From an uncultured Odoribacter sp. (GTDB taxonomy: Bacteria > Bacteroidota > Bacteroidia > Bacteroidales > Marinifilaceae), in contig CAJJNP010000002.1 of NCBI GenBank assembly GCA_905193145.1, positions 3,341 to 67,340 of the forward strand: DNA of 64,000 nucleotides, in the 5' to 3' direction. Numbering within the stretch: position 1 is the stretch's first letter; every line of letters begins with the position of its first letter. Position numbers and translations under genes: made by a program. Below the pieces are notes generated by a model. It saw nothing but the letters and a program-made list of their open reading frames with translations. It searched no databases and was not told the DNA's origin. Shown piece by piece: positions 31,801 to 40,563 of this stretch.

Positions 31801-32258
31801 TAAATCACAACAGTTGCTCCTATTACAGGATTACCATCCTTGTCTGTCACCTTACCCTTTACCGTAATCATCTGCACATTGTCATCTTTGGGAGTAGCCT
31901 TCTCTCTAATAGTAATTAAATTCTGCTGTACTAAAAACTCCAGCCCTAACGGCAACAACACGTCTTCCAATACAGCCTTTACGTCTTTGTTTTTTACATT
32001 TACACTAACTTGTCCCTTTGACTTCAGCAACTCACTTTTGTAAAAGAAATCATAATTGGTTTGTTTCTTTATTTCAGATATCACTTCATTCAAAGTAACA
32101 TCTTTCAAATTAAGTGTTACAGTTGTCTTTTCTTGTGCCAAAACCTGACTGGGCCAAAGACCTATTCCCAACATCAAGAGTACAAGAAAAGTCCTCAAAA
32201 TTGCCATACTACGGCACATATAGCGCCATGGCAATACATTGTCTTGCATTTTTTTCAT
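28806..32258 (-). CDS. SusC/RagA-family TonB-dependent transporter with STN domain
   Basis: 1150 aa. The signal peptide (about 1-42, cleaved after VLAQ) is followed by an STN secretin/TonB domain (about 44-118), which signals to the FecR anti-sigma. A carboxypeptidase-regulatory-like domain is at 130-205, a TonB-box-like EEVTVVAFG at 209-217, the plug domain at about 220-340, then the 22-strand barrel ending in VGLNFSF. It imports substrate across the outer membrane using TonB energy, with SusD as lid. The STN domain marks it as an inducible transducer. Its start codon overlaps a plus-strand promoter-like box (see the antisense RNA entry). Confidence 0.96.
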   Translation of the reverse strand: MKKMQDNVLPWRYMCRSMAILRTFLVLLMLGIGLWPSQVLAQEKTTVTLNLKDVTLNEVISEIKKQTNYDFFYKSELLKSKGQVSVNVKNKDVKAVLEDVLLPLGLEFLVQQNLITIREKATPKDDNVQMITVKGKVTDKDGNPVIGATVVIYGTTQGVATDIDGKYTLMARPDDVLKVSFVGYKAEVVPIKGKAHVDIVLSPTAENLEEVTVVAFGQQKKESVVSAITTVRPMDLKSSSSDLTSSFAGKIAGMVGWQTGGLPAALTEEEMNTKFYIRGITSFQTGANVDPLILLDGVESSKLDLARIAPEDIESFSVMKDASATAMYGARGANGVILVTTKKGQEGSVYATARYEAVFSMPTKRLDVVDPIDYMRMYNQALLSRYPLATPKYSVERINRTRSGKYPSWVYPANDWYDILFKNFNVNHHVGVNIRGGSKVIQYYASVNYNRDQGMLKTDKLNDFDCNITNNQTSFRTNLNIDLKAGIKLVINSSTTIDKYHGPLSSVNQAYALSFNASPVDFAPMYPGDDYYSWPELRFGTTEAKQTNPYMEIQKGYLERTRYSTINRAEYIHNLSSLLKGLELRASVSVAQAGYYTTGFMTMPAMFALLNYDFETGKHQLQDLSTTSNRALTVNHDASTSTTDTRVTYEARALHTAAWKEHQTSLTAVFQAQDYTFTPIDNVLTGMPQRNMTFSMRGTYGLKDRYFVEASFGYNASERFAKSNRWGFFPAGGVAWVASSEPFMEPISHWFNFLKIRASYGKVGNDGVISTPRFVFLPTMVQRPNMMDPEAGKGVMTYKKVAGYTNENIKWEVAEQVNLGLEAKFFKGIVELNLDAYQEIRHNIIGYRANVPASSGIEYNQLANIGKARSRGIDFSGKIQHAFNKDLWVILNGTLTYNKVVYKEVEEAANKPVWQRMVGKEISQPIGYIAEGVFMDQAEIDNAPRQNGDVLPGDIRYRDLNNDGVIDVNDATYIGFPETPRITYGFSGFINYKNFEFSFAFQGSGKRSFFMDPSKLSLFVDDHAMLKAIYEDHWSEDNMVRKPFWPRLSTFNLVQHNPEENWYDPKAAEVRKSTYFMRECRFLRCTSLELAYNMPKQLMNRWKLQNMKFFVRANNPFLITNFKIWDVELGESGFNYPIQKTWAVGLNFSF

Positions 32259-32265
32259 ACTTTTG
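32258..32265 (+). promoter_or_regulatory. Plus-strand -7 box at the susC start codon (antisense)
   Basis: TACTTTTG on the plus strand is an exact TAnnTTTG match. It overlaps the susC start codon on the opposite strand. The best TTG is at 32239-32241 with a 16-base spacer, shorter than normal, so promoter strength is unclear. Confidence 0.4.
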
Positions 32266-32269
32266 TAAT

Positions 32270-32372
32270 ATTATTTGGTTATAAATAGATACTTTCGGAT
32301 TTACTTTATACACCGTCTGTATCTTGTTAGTGCAGACTGAAGATTGATCAGGTCTACAGTCTGTTTTTCTTT
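32270..32372 (+). ncRNA. Candidate antisense sRNA to the susC leader (DonS-like)
   Basis: Predicted RNA of about 100 bases on the plus strand, from the -7 box at 32258-32265 to a T-tailed hairpin at 32333-32363 plus T5CT3. It is complementary to the entire untranslated leader of susC. No plus-strand protein gene is near that would need this terminator. In Bacteroides, cis-antisense RNAs of this position (DonS type) repress SusC genes. Both ends are inferred; the -33 is weak. Confidence 0.4.
32333..32372 (+). terminator. Plus-strand intrinsic terminator in the fecR-susC gap
   Basis: CAGACTG (32333-32339) pairs with CAGTCTG (32357-32363). The inner AGA/TCT gives three more pairs around a 9-base loop, then TTTTTCTTT follows on the plus strand. 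On the minus strand no T-tract follows, so the signal is directional and opposite to all surrounding genes. Confidence 0.6.
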
Positions 32373-33522
32373 AGTTACTCCGAATCGTAATTCTATATTT
32401 AGTTATATCAAAATCAACATCTTGAGTATACTCCAACATTTTGAAAAGCTGTTCAACAGAGTTATAACGTTGTAAACGCCCACTGAATTTTATTCTCTTC
32501 AAGTCTGCCGACTCAAAATCGATAGGGATATCATACCAACGAGAAATTGTTTGCATCAACTCACCCAATTCCATCTCCTCAAAATCATAATATCCTTCAA
32601 TCCAAGAGGTATATAAATCTACATTCACTGGTCTATAATCCACAATCTGAGACATTCTGTTATATGCCACCTGAGTTCCGGGTTCCATTGTAATATTTTG
32701 ATTATTGCATTCTGTTTGTACTTTACCTTCCACCAGCGTTGTTCGCACCCACTCTCCTTCAGGATAAGCATTCACATTGAAAACAGTTCCCAATACCTGA
32801 ATTTTTACGTCCCCGGCATTTACAATAAAAGGATGTTTGGCATCCTTTGCCACCACCAAATAAGCCTCTCCGCTTAATGTTATCTCACGATTTTTCCCCA
32901 CAAAACGATCTGGATAGCTTAATGTTGTACCGGCATTTAAAAAAACTTTCGTACCATCTGCTAACACCAGACTATATTCGGCTCCTTTGGGCACATCTAA
33001 AGTATAATACTGAGGCTCTTTGTCATTTTGGTTATCCGATTCTACAATCAAAGTCCTATCATTTGTCCTCATCCCCCCATCCTCATTCACGACTACCTGT
33101 TCATTCCGATCATCCAATGTCTTGCGCTCTCCGTTCGGCATGACCAACACAATTTCTTGCTTGGCCAAAGATGCTGTCGTAAATATCGGTTGTTGCTCTT
33201 TTTTCTCCCTACGCCCATACAAAATTGGCAAACAGATTAATAACACAACAACAGCTGCCCAAGAAGTCCAAACCAATAATCTTCGATGCTGTTTATTATT
33301 TTTGTAAACACAATCCTGCTGCAAACGACTCTCTATCGTTTGCCACATAACTTCTAAATCATCTTCTCGATTTTCTAAATGCAAACCAGCTCGTTTACGT
33401 ATAGATCTTCGAACCCCCTCAAAATCATCACCTTCACGTACCTGCTTCCACTCTTCATCTCCAGGCTTTACCCGCCCCTCCAGAATTGCACATAACCACT
33501 GTTTTTCTTCTTGCTTAGTCAT
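32371..33522 (-). CDS. FecR-family anti-sigma factor
   Basis: 383 aa. A cytoplasmic sigma-binding part (about 1-80) is followed by one membrane helix (about 82-102) and a periplasmic FecR domain (about 155-270, with the typical GAEYSLVLADGTKVFLNAG read in two parts and GTVFNVNAYPEGE). A DUF4974/STN-like C-terminal domain (about 310-383, ending in YRITIRSN) completes it. It holds the ECF sigma inactive until the STN domain of SusC reports substrate binding. It lies between the sigma gene (84 bases before) and susC, the classical arrangement. Confidence 0.95.
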   Translation of the reverse strand: MTKQEEKQWLCAILEGRVKPGDEEWKQVREGDDFEGVRRSIRKRAGLHLENREDDLEVMWQTIESRLQQDCVYKNNKQHRRLLVWTSWAAVVVLLICLPILYGRREKKEQQPIFTTASLAKQEIVLVMPNGERKTLDDRNEQVVVNEDGGMRTNDRTLIVESDNQNDKEPQYYTLDVPKGAEYSLVLADGTKVFLNAGTTLSYPDRFVGKNREITLSGEAYLVVAKDAKHPFIVNAGDVKIQVLGTVFNVNAYPEGEWVRTTLVEGKVQTECNNQNITMEPGTQVAYNRMSQIVDYRPVNVDLYTSWIEGYYDFEEMELGELMQTISRWYDIPIDFESADLKRIKFSGRLQRYNSVEQLFKMLEYTQDVDFDITKYRITIRSN

Positions 33523-33607
33523 ATCTCGCTTTTTACTTCCGTTTATTAAAAAGCGAGTAACACCTTATTCAGGGTGAAAAGAAATAATGTTTTTTTTGAT
33601 TTTTCTT

Positions 33608-34177
33608 TCAATTCAACCAATTTCCAAATAACACACCCAACAACATCACATTCCCATCTCCGAAATCTGACTTGATTTTTTTATAGGCAATCTTCATCTG
33701 TGTCTTCACAGTATTTATTGACAAATCCAAACGCTCAGCGATCTCCTTATAGCTCAATTCTTCCACACAACCTAAAATAAAAACCTCCTTGCATTTAGGT
33801 GGCAATGTTCCTATTACCTGCTGCAAACGCAAATATTGTTCGTCAAAATCATCCTCATATACATCTTCACACTCATCCGCCAGTTTCTTTTCATTCTGGT
33901 AACGTTCCTTCACTTTTTCATGAAGTTTGTAATCAACACAAGCATGTTTGACTGCACGAAACAAATAAGCAGAGAAGTGTTCTGAAAAAGTAAGTTTTTC
34001 TCGGTTTTCCCATACATAAATAAAGACATCTTGCACAATATCACGAGCCTCCTCCTGATCACCAAGAAAACCGGAAGCATACAGATATAATTGTTCGGCA
34101 TATTGCTGAAAACAAGAAGTAAATGCCTTCCAGTCACCATCTTTTATAGCACTGAACAAGATATCTTTTTCTTCCAT
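33608..34177 (-). CDS. ECF RNA polymerase sigma factor
   Basis: 189 aa, with sigma region 2 (about 20-90, including ARDIVQDVFIYVWENRE) and region 4 (about 115-172, with the helix-turn-helix LSYKEIAERLDLSINTVKTQM). It probably directs transcription of susC and the genes after it when FecR is inactivated. The gene has its own promoter at 34200-34229 of the housekeeping type, so basal expression does not depend on itself. No -35/-10 of ECF type could be identified before susC by eye. Confidence 0.96.
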   Translation of the reverse strand: MEEKDILFSAIKDGDWKAFTSCFQQYAEQLYLYASGFLGDQEEARDIVQDVFIYVWENREKLTFSEHFSAYLFRAVKHACVDYKLHEKVKERYQNEKKLADECEDVYEDDFDEQYLRLQQVIGTLPPKCKEVFILGCVEELSYKEIAERLDLSINTVKTQMKIAYKKIKSDFGDGNVMLLGVLFGNWLN

Positions 34178-34199
34178 GATTTTTTTACAACTTAGGAGG

Positions 34200-34229
34200 C
34201 AAATATATACATTTTAACTGATATGCAAA
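34200..34229 (-). promoter_or_regulatory. Promoter of the ECF sigma gene
   Basis: On the minus strand, TTTG (34226-34229), an 18-base spacer and TATATTTG (34200-34207), an exact -7 match. The ATG at 34177 is 23 bases further on. Confidence 0.65.
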
Positions 34230-34261
34230 TAAATCACTCTATAGATATTCCATTTTGTTTT

Positions 34262-34308
34262 ACATAAAAAAATCGGGTTATAAGCCCTCCTTGCTTATAA
34301 CCCGATTT
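34262..34308 (-). terminator. Terminator of the glnS-yitT unit
   Basis: A perfect 15-bp stem (AAATCGGGTTATAAG, 34270-34284, with 34294-34308), a 9-base loop and a run of T on the minus strand. It lies just after the yitT stop and upstream of the ECF sigma promoter. Confidence 0.9.
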
Positions 34309-34328
34309 TAATTTTACAATCAGACGTA

Positions 34329-35216
34329 TTATTTCACACCCTTCACTTCATCAAATCCTTTACCAAACACACCCATCACAGGAGCCATTGTCATAAATAC
34401 ATTGGGATCAACTTGTTTGGCAATTCTCAAAACATCAGAAGCCTCATGTTTACGAGCTACAATCAAGATGATTTTTTTATCCTGCCCGGAATACCATCCT
34501 TTAGCATCAATAAGAGTAACACCACGATGTACTTGATTCGTCAATTCACGAGCCACCTCATCAAATTTATCTGTAAAAATAAACAATTGAGCCGACTGTG
34601 TCTTACCAGTCAATACATAATCGACTGTAAAGGACACGATACCCATCATGACATAACCATATATCAAACCTCCGACAGCCTCTCTGTCAATATGATCATA
34701 AATCAACAGAGTCATCGCAATTACACAAAAATCACAGAACATTAAAATCTTTCCAGGACTTACATTGTGATATTTTGTCACCAACATGGCAATAATATCC
34801 GTACCCCCCGTACTACCGCCCACAGAAATGGCGATTCCAATACCAAGACCTGTCAACATTGCAGCAATGATAGTACTCATAAACTTTTCATCCGGTAAAA
34901 TACCATCCACAGGCATCAGTGGTTGCATAATACCCAAGAATATACTACCAACAGCTATTGCAAAAATCGTTTTGATACCGAACTTGGGGCCCAATATCTT
35001 CATGGCAATAACCAACAAAATGATATTTACCAAAGCATAGCCCACACCCACTGGAATACCAAACAGATAAAACAACACAGTAGAAATACCCGTTGCACCA
35101 CCACCTACAATTTTATGAGGCACTAAAAATCCTGTAGCAGCAAAAGAGTAGATTAACATACCGAAGGTGATAATCAAATAAGGTTTTATCTCCTTCAAAA
35201 GATTCTTATTCTTCAT
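34329..35216 (-). CDS. YitT-family (DUF161/DUF2179) membrane protein
   Basis: 295 aa. Five or so membrane segments with glycine-rich loops (GGGATGISTVLFYLFGIPVG, GGSTGGTDIIAML) form the YitT domain, followed by a soluble C-terminal DUF2179 domain (about 215-290, with GVTLIDAKGWYSGQDKK). The function is unsettled in the family; a transport or sensor role is guessed elsewhere. The start codon abuts the glnS stop with no base between, so it is co-transcribed with glnS and ended by a strong hairpin. Confidence 0.92.
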   Translation of the reverse strand: MKNKNLLKEIKPYLIITFGMLIYSFAATGFLVPHKIVGGGATGISTVLFYLFGIPVGVGYALVNIILLVIAMKILGPKFGIKTIFAIAVGSIFLGIMQPLMPVDGILPDEKFMSTIIAAMLTGLGIGIAISVGGSTGGTDIIAMLVTKYHNVSPGKILMFCDFCVIAMTLLIYDHIDREAVGGLIYGYVMMGIVSFTVDYVLTGKTQSAQLFIFTDKFDEVARELTNQVHRGVTLIDAKGWYSGQDKKIILIVARKHEASDVLRIAKQVDPNVFMTMAPVMGVFGKGFDEVKGVK

Positions 35217-36926
35217 TTACTTATTCATTTTTTGCCATGTATCTTTTAATGATACAGTGCGATTAATTACTAATTTACCATCCTTAGAGTCCGGATCTAC
35301 ACAGAAATATCCTAAACGCTGAAATTGAAAACGATCACCAGGACGCGAAGTCTTAAGACTGGATTCCAATTTACATCCCGTCAATACCCGCAAAGAATTT
35401 TCATTAATAAATTCTTTAAAGTCAACATCTTTATGTCCTGCCGGATCTTCATCTTTAAACAAACGGTCATACAAACGGACTTCTGCCTCAATAGCATCAT
35501 CTGCAGCCACCCAATGTAACGTACCCTTCACTTTCCGGTTAGCAGCCTCATTACCACTACCGCTACGGCTTTCGGTATCATATGTACAATGAATAACAGT
35601 CACATTGCCAGCCTCATCCTTTTCAATATGGTCCGTACATTTAATAATGTAAGCACCTTTCAAACGCACTTCCTGTCCCGGGGTTAAACGGAAGAATTTT
35701 TTCGGTGCGTTTTCCATAAAATCATCCCGTTCAATAAACAATTCTCTGCCAAAAGCTACCTGACGGGAACCAGCTGTCGGATCTTCCGGATTGTTTTCAA
35801 TTTCCACCATTTCAGTCTGACCCACTGGATAATTGTCCAACACCACCTTCACCGGATCCAGTACAGCCATAACACGAGGAGCGGTTTTATTCAGATGTTC
35901 ACGCACACAATATTCCAACAATGCCATATCCACAACGATTTCACGACGTGCTACTCCAACTTTTTCAGCAAACATGCGGATAGATTCCGGAGTATAACCG
36001 CGACGACGCAAGCCACAGATAGTCGGCATTCGCGGATCATCCCAACCCGATACATATTTTTTCTGCACCAGTTCCAACAGACGACGTTTACTCATCACAG
36101 TATAGTTCAAATTGCGACGGGCAAACTCTATCTGACGAGGACGATATTCTGTAGATGTCAATTCATCCAAGAACCAATTATAAAGCGGTCTGTGAATTTC
36201 AAATTCCAGAGTACAGATAGAATGAGTAATCCCCTCCAAATAGTCACTCTGTCCATGAGTAAAGTCATACATCGGATAGATACACCATTTATCACCTGTA
36301 CGGTGGTGGCTGCAATAAATAATACGATACATAATCGGATCACGCATCAACATATTAGGAGATGCCATATCGATTTTTGCACGTAATACACGGCTGCCTT
36401 CCTTAAATTCACCAGCCTTCATTCGATGGAAAAGATCCATATTTTCTTCAACAGAACGATCACGATAAGGACTGTTCACTCCCGGCTCCGTAATAGTCTT
36501 ACGCCCGGCACTGATTTCTTCTGCCGTTTGATCATCCACATATGCTTTCCCATCACGAATCATTTGTTCAGCCCAATCATAAAGCTGCTGGAAATAATCG
36601 GAAGCATAATGAACCTCTCCATCCCACTGGAATCCCAGCCATTTGATATCCTCTTGGATAGCATCAGTAAATTCAACATCTTCCTTCGAAGGATTTGTGT
36701 CGTCAAAACGCAGATTACACTTACCGTTGTATTTAGCCGCCAACCCAAAGTTGAGGCAAATAGAAGTTGCGTGTCCAATGTGCAAGTAACCGTTAGGCTC
36801 CGGCGGGAAACGAGTATGTACTTTTCCGCCATTTTTACCTTCTGCGATTTCCTTTTCAATAATTTGCTCGATGAAGTTCAATGATTTTTCTTCCTCGGGT
36901 TCTACAATGTGTTGGTCTTTCTCCAT
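35217..36926 (-). CDS. glnS: Glutaminyl-tRNA synthetase
   Basis: 569 aa from the Met at 36926, a class I synthetase that charges tRNA-Gln. The HIGH motif is LHIGH (H49-H52 in this numbering) inside [15 protein letters not shown], and the second signature is [11 protein letters not shown]. The C-terminal anticodon-binding beta-barrels are complete. The frame is open to 37028, but a well-matched -7 box at 37026-37033 puts the transcription start near 37020, so starts at or above that are impossible and 36926 is preferred. The leader is then about 94 bases. yitT follows without a gap. Confidence 0.96.
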   Translation of the reverse strand: MEKDQHIVEPEEEKSLNFIEQIIEKEIAEGKNGGKVHTRFPPEPNGYLHIGHATSICLNFGLAAKYNGKCNLRFDDTNPSKEDVEFTDAIQEDIKWLGFQWDGEVHYASDYFQQLYDWAEQMIRDGKAYVDDQTAEEISAGRKTITEPGVNSPYRDRSVEENMDLFHRMKAGEFKEGSRVLRAKIDMASPNMLMRDPIMYRIIYCSHHRTGDKWCIYPMYDFTHGQSDYLEGITHSICTLEFEIHRPLYNWFLDELTSTEYRPRQIEFARRNLNYTVMSKRRLLELVQKKYVSGWDDPRMPTICGLRRRGYTPESIRMFAEKVGVARREIVVDMALLEYCVREHLNKTAPRVMAVLDPVKVVLDNYPVGQTEMVEIENNPEDPTAGSRQVAFGRELFIERDDFMENAPKKFFRLTPGQEVRLKGAYIIKCTDHIEKDEAGNVTVIHCTYDTESRSGSGNEAANRKVKGTLHWVAADDAIEAEVRLYDRLFKDEDPAGHKDVDFKEFINENSLRVLTGCKLESSLKTSRPGDRFQFQRLGYFCVDPDSKDGKLVINRTVSLKDTWQKMNK

Positions 36927-37025
36927 AAATGTCTTTTTTACAAAGTCCACAAAATCCACAAGAGCGAAGCATTCACAACAACAACCCACTCTCATGTACT
37001 TTAAAAACTCATTTTTCTGAGGGTA

Positions 37026-37033
37026 CAAAAGTA
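37026..37033 (-). promoter_or_regulatory. -7 element of glnS
   Basis: The minus strand reads TACTTTTG, an exact TAnnTTTG match. It overlaps the longest possible glnS frame and decides the start choice. The porin promoter lies 30 bases to the right on the other strand, so the two divergent promoters nearly touch. Confidence 0.65.
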
Positions 37034-37063
37034 ACTAATTTATGAGAGTTTTAAAAGTTTGCG

Positions 37064-37071
37064 TATATTTG
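37064..37071 (+). promoter_or_regulatory. -7 element of the porin gene, at the start codon
   Basis: TATATTTG, an exact match, ends only 5 bases before the ATG at 37077, with TTTATG 19 bases upstream (37039-37044) as a fair -33. The predicted transcript would begin at or within a base or two of the start codon. Confidence 0.55.
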
Positions 37072-37076
37072 CAGCG

Positions 37077-39047
37077 ATGAAAAAAATTATCAGCATATTC
37101 ATATTGACCTTTTTGCATCTTATTTGTCTGGCACAGAGCGAATTTGATGACTACAACTCTTACAATGACGAGCATGGAGTGCAAGAGTCTGAGCGTGATT
37201 CTGTGCCCCAAGAGAACGTTCCACACTATAGATATACGTGGAAATGGATGCGTAACGGCGTATATCCGCAAGAAGTACCCTTAGATACTTTACAAGACGG
37301 AATTCATAATTTCAATGATATATTCAAAAAAAGCATTTCCAATACTTATTTAGGAAATTTTCCTTCGCCATACGAATCCAACATTTTCATTGAAAGAAAC
37401 GCAGTAGAAGATTTTTATCCTTTAACCTACCTGCGCAGCTTTCTTTTCATGCCAGAAGATATCATAAACTTCAATACCACCACTCCATACACTCGACTTA
37501 AATATTTCACTGGAGGAGGAAAAGGTAAAGCAGAAAATATGATTGATGCTTGGCATTCACAAAACATCAATCCGTTTTGGAATATCGGAGCTCGCTACCA
37601 CCTTATTTCAAGTGACGGACGATACGCAAATCAAAAAAGCAAAATATCCAACTTTTCGCTTTTTTCGTCTTATGAACGTGACAGAATTGTTGCCTCCTTT
37701 ATGTTGGATCAACACAAAGGTGAAATTCGTGAAAATGGTGGTATTCAAGACCGAACTTATGTCACAGACTCTATCGAAAAAGCTGAAAACATTCAAACTT
37801 GGTTAGGTCAGGATGAAGTATATAATAACTTTCGAATTATTAACTTCAACGTACAAGGACAATACAACATTGGAAAACCGAAGCAAGTGATCCATGATAA
37901 GGATACTTCAGAAGTTTATCCTGCCAAAGCAGTTCTCAACATCCGCACCCAAAACAATCGTCACAAATTTGAAGAAGGAAGCATCAACTTTGACTTTTAT
38001 CGGCATACGTATCTTGACAGCACCAAAACATCAGACCACTATAAAAGCAAGATTATTGACCTCTCTGCAAAATTCATCGTAAACGAACACCCCAAATATA
38101 AATACCTTCCTGGGATATATGCCGGTTTGGATTTCAAAAGAGACAAATATGAACAAGTTATAAACTTTGATACAGTCTCCCACACCGCTACAGAAGGCTC
38201 CAAAAACTATATGGGTACCTATATTACTGCCGGGCTCTTCAACATCGATACCAATGCCATGTTGAATTACGATATTGCAGGACGTATCGGCATCTTAGGG
38301 TATTACGCCGGAAATTTCAAAGTTGACGGTTTTATCAGTCAAGCGCTTCGCAAAGACAAAAGTAGCTTCTTGCGGGCTGATGCGAAAATTGAATTACAAA
38401 GCGTCAATCCATTTCTAGATTTATATGTCGGCAACCATAATATTTGGGATAACGACTTTAAAGCTATTAAAACCATCAATTTAGAAGGACGATACATAAA
38501 CAAGCGTTTACACACAGAATTAGGTGTCGGATTTACAAACATCTTCAGCTATGTATATTTCGATTCCACCATTATGCCTCAACAAACCAGCAAAACCCTG
38601 ATTATATTATCTGCTTGGGCAAAAGAGGTATTCCGTGCAGGTCACTTCTATTTTGACCAATCTGTTTATTTTCAGAAAAGCACACAGGAAGACATTCTTT
38701 CACTTCCAGCTATTGCATTATATTCACACAACTACTACCAGAATCACCTATTCAAAAGAGCTCTGCAATTGCAGATAGGATTCGACTTGTATTATAATAC
38801 AAAATTTTATGCAGACAACTATGCTCCTGCTATCATGCAATTTTATAACCAACGGAAATATAAAACAGGAAATTATCCCAAAGCAGATGTTTTCCTGAAC
38901 CTCAATATCAAACGGGCACACATTTTTGTCAAATACGAACACGTAAATTTCCATATCAAACAACATGGCAATTTTTTCAGTGCAGCCGATTATCCTATCA
39001 ATCCTGCAATGTTAAAATTCGGCATTCAATGGGATTTCTTTGATTAA
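37077..39047 (+). CDS. Putative porin (Bacteroidota outer-membrane beta-barrel)
   Basis: 656 aa. A signal peptide of about 20 residues ends in LICLAQ. The mature protein matches the putative porin family: an N-terminal extension (RYTWKWMRNGVYPQEVPLDT) followed by a long run of alternating strands ending in an aromatic C-terminus (KFGIQWDFFD), as expected for an outer-membrane barrel. The frame begins at 37059, but the Met at 37077 is chosen because the -7 box lies between the two. The lytic transglycosylase gene follows after 26 bases. Confidence 0.85.
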   Translation: MKKIISIFILTFLHLICLAQSEFDDYNSYNDEHGVQESERDSVPQENVPHYRYTWKWMRNGVYPQEVPLDTLQDGIHNFNDIFKKSISNTYLGNFPSPYESNIFIERNAVEDFYPLTYLRSFLFMPEDIINFNTTTPYTRLKYFTGGGKGKAENMIDAWHSQNINPFWNIGARYHLISSDGRYANQKSKISNFSLFSSYERDRIVASFMLDQHKGEIRENGGIQDRTYVTDSIEKAENIQTWLGQDEVYNNFRIINFNVQGQYNIGKPKQVIHDKDTSEVYPAKAVLNIRTQNNRHKFEEGSINFDFYRHTYLDSTKTSDHYKSKIIDLSAKFIVNEHPKYKYLPGIYAGLDFKRDKYEQVINFDTVSHTATEGSKNYMGTYITAGLFNIDTNAMLNYDIAGRIGILGYYAGNFKVDGFISQALRKDKSSFLRADAKIELQSVNPFLDLYVGNHNIWDNDFKAIKTINLEGRYINKRLHTELGVGFTNIFSYVYFDSTIMPQQTSKTLIILSAWAKEVFRAGHFYFDQSVYFQKSTQEDILSLPAIALYSHNYYQNHLFKRALQLQIGFDLYYNTKFYADNYAPAIMQFYNQRKYKTGNYPKADVFLNLNIKRAHIFVKYEHVNFHIKQHGNFFSAADYPINPAMLKFGIQWDFFD

Positions 39048-39073
39048 TCCGTTTATTTTCGTATTTTTACAAA

Positions 39074-40462
39074 ATGACATTCAAAAGAATTGCCACGTAT
39101 ATAAACATATTAGTATGTATAGGGTGCAATGTTACTCATACGGCATCTTCGGAAATGATACTTCCGGAGCCTTCGTATTTGGAAAAAATTTTAACTCGGG
39201 GAACTTTAAATATATCCACTTTCTACAACACTACCGATTTCTATATTTATCAAGGAATCTCCCGTGGTTTTCATTATGACTTGGCTAAAGATTTTGCAGA
39301 TTACCTGATGGTAAATTTACAAATTATAGAAATCAACAACAATCCAGATACAGCCATACACCACCTCCAAAACGAAAAATATGATTTGCTGGCAATCAGC
39401 ATGACGTCCACTCCGGACAGAGAGGAAAAACTCAGATTCTGTCATCCTTTTTTTAAGACGAATGAAGTCTTGGTGCAAAACAAAAATCACTCTCCAATAG
39501 GAAACCTAAAAAATCTGGATGGCAAAGAAATCTTTATTCCTAAAAATTTTCCTGCTTATAAAAAGACATTGGAACAATTGGAAGACTCTCTAAATATCAA
39601 AATACATATACGGGAAGTAGACCAAATCTTCAATGAAGATTTATTACACCTAGTCGAAACCGGAGTCATTCACTATACTGTTGTTGACGAAAATATCGCC
39701 CGCGCTAGTAGTTTTTCCATGAAAAACCTAGACTTCACCACCAAATTGAAGAATGACATATCGGTATCGTGGGTCTCCAATAAAAAAGCAGACTTATTGA
39801 TCGATGAAATCAATCGTTGGCTACAAAAAATACGCCAAGAAGGAAAATTACAATATCTTTACAAGCGCTATTTCAATAATAGCAAAACAACCATTGGTAA
39901 CAAATCCAAATACATACTACTCCGCGAAGGCAAAATCTCCCCTTATGATGAGCTGCTAAAGAAAGAGAGCAAGCGTCTAGGCTGGGATTGGCGCTTGTTA
40001 GCCGCCATTGTCTTTTCAGAATCACAATTCAATCCCGAAGCAGAATCACAATTCGGTGCTTATGGGCTAATGCAAATCATTCCGGAAACGGCTGAACATT
40101 TCCATGTATTCGACTATTTTCGTCCAGACAGCAATATCCATGCAGGTGTTTCCTATCTTAAATACCTAGATAAATACCTAACTTCTTATATTGCTGATCC
40201 ACAAGAGCGCATTAAATTCATATTAGCCTCATATAATGCTGGACCCGGTCATATCCTTGATGCTATTAGATTGACAAAAAAATATGGTAAAAATCCCTAC
40301 TTATGGGAGAATAACGTAGATTTTTACATGCGACATAAAAATGAAAAACAATATTACCAGGATTCTTTAGCAAAAAATGGCTACTGTAATGGTCCGCAAA
40401 CCTACCACTATGTCCGTCGGGTCTTAGACATCTACAACAACTACAAGAGCATAAAAGAGTAA
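39074..40462 (+). CDS. MltF-like membrane-bound lytic transglycosylase
   Basis: 462 aa. A short signal peptide ends in the lipobox VCIGC (C18), so it is an outer-membrane lipoprotein. The N-terminal part (about 35-270) is a solute-binding family 3 domain, probably regulatory. The C-terminal part is an SLT (GH23) domain with the catalytic E316 in VFSESQFNPEAESQFGAYG and the motif GLMQIIPETA. It cleaves peptidoglycan glycan chains to 1,6-anhydro ends. The order of the two domains is that of MltF. It is 26 bases downstream of the porin gene, in the same transcript. Confidence 0.94.
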   Translation: MTFKRIATYINILVCIGCNVTHTASSEMILPEPSYLEKILTRGTLNISTFYNTTDFYIYQGISRGFHYDLAKDFADYLMVNLQIIEINNNPDTAIHHLQNEKYDLLAISMTSTPDREEKLRFCHPFFKTNEVLVQNKNHSPIGNLKNLDGKEIFIPKNFPAYKKTLEQLEDSLNIKIHIREVDQIFNEDLLHLVETGVIHYTVVDENIARASSFSMKNLDFTTKLKNDISVSWVSNKKADLLIDEINRWLQKIRQEGKLQYLYKRYFNNSKTTIGNKSKYILLREGKISPYDELLKKESKRLGWDWRLLAAIVFSESQFNPEAESQFGAYGLMQIIPETAEHFHVFDYFRPDSNIHAGVSYLKYLDKYLTSYIADPQERIKFILASYNAGPGHILDAIRLTKKYGKNPYLWENNVDFYMRHKNEKQYYQDSLAKNGYCNGPQTYHYVRRVLDIYNNYKSIKE

Positions 40463-40518
40463 AATATAAAGTTATTCAAAACGATTCTACGAATATTGTT
40501 TTAGTTATTTATTTTTAC

Positions 40519-40526
40519 TACCTTCG
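40519..40526 (+). promoter_or_regulatory. -7 element of the gene at 40564
   Basis: TACCTTCG, one mismatch from TAnnTTTG, 37 bases before the ATG. Confidence 0.45.
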
Positions 40527-40563
40527 CATTAGTAGAATTTCTAATCATATAAAATATAAATTC

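Noticed and set aside
34178..34328. An ECF-type -35/-10 in front of the sigma gene (autoregulation)
   Set aside because: The housekeeping-type promoter at 34200-34229 explains the start and no ECF-like pair was seen.
36927..37028. glnS start at 37028
   Set aside because: The exact -7 box at 37026-37033 overlaps it, so the message would begin after this codon; residues before 36926 are not typical of the family.
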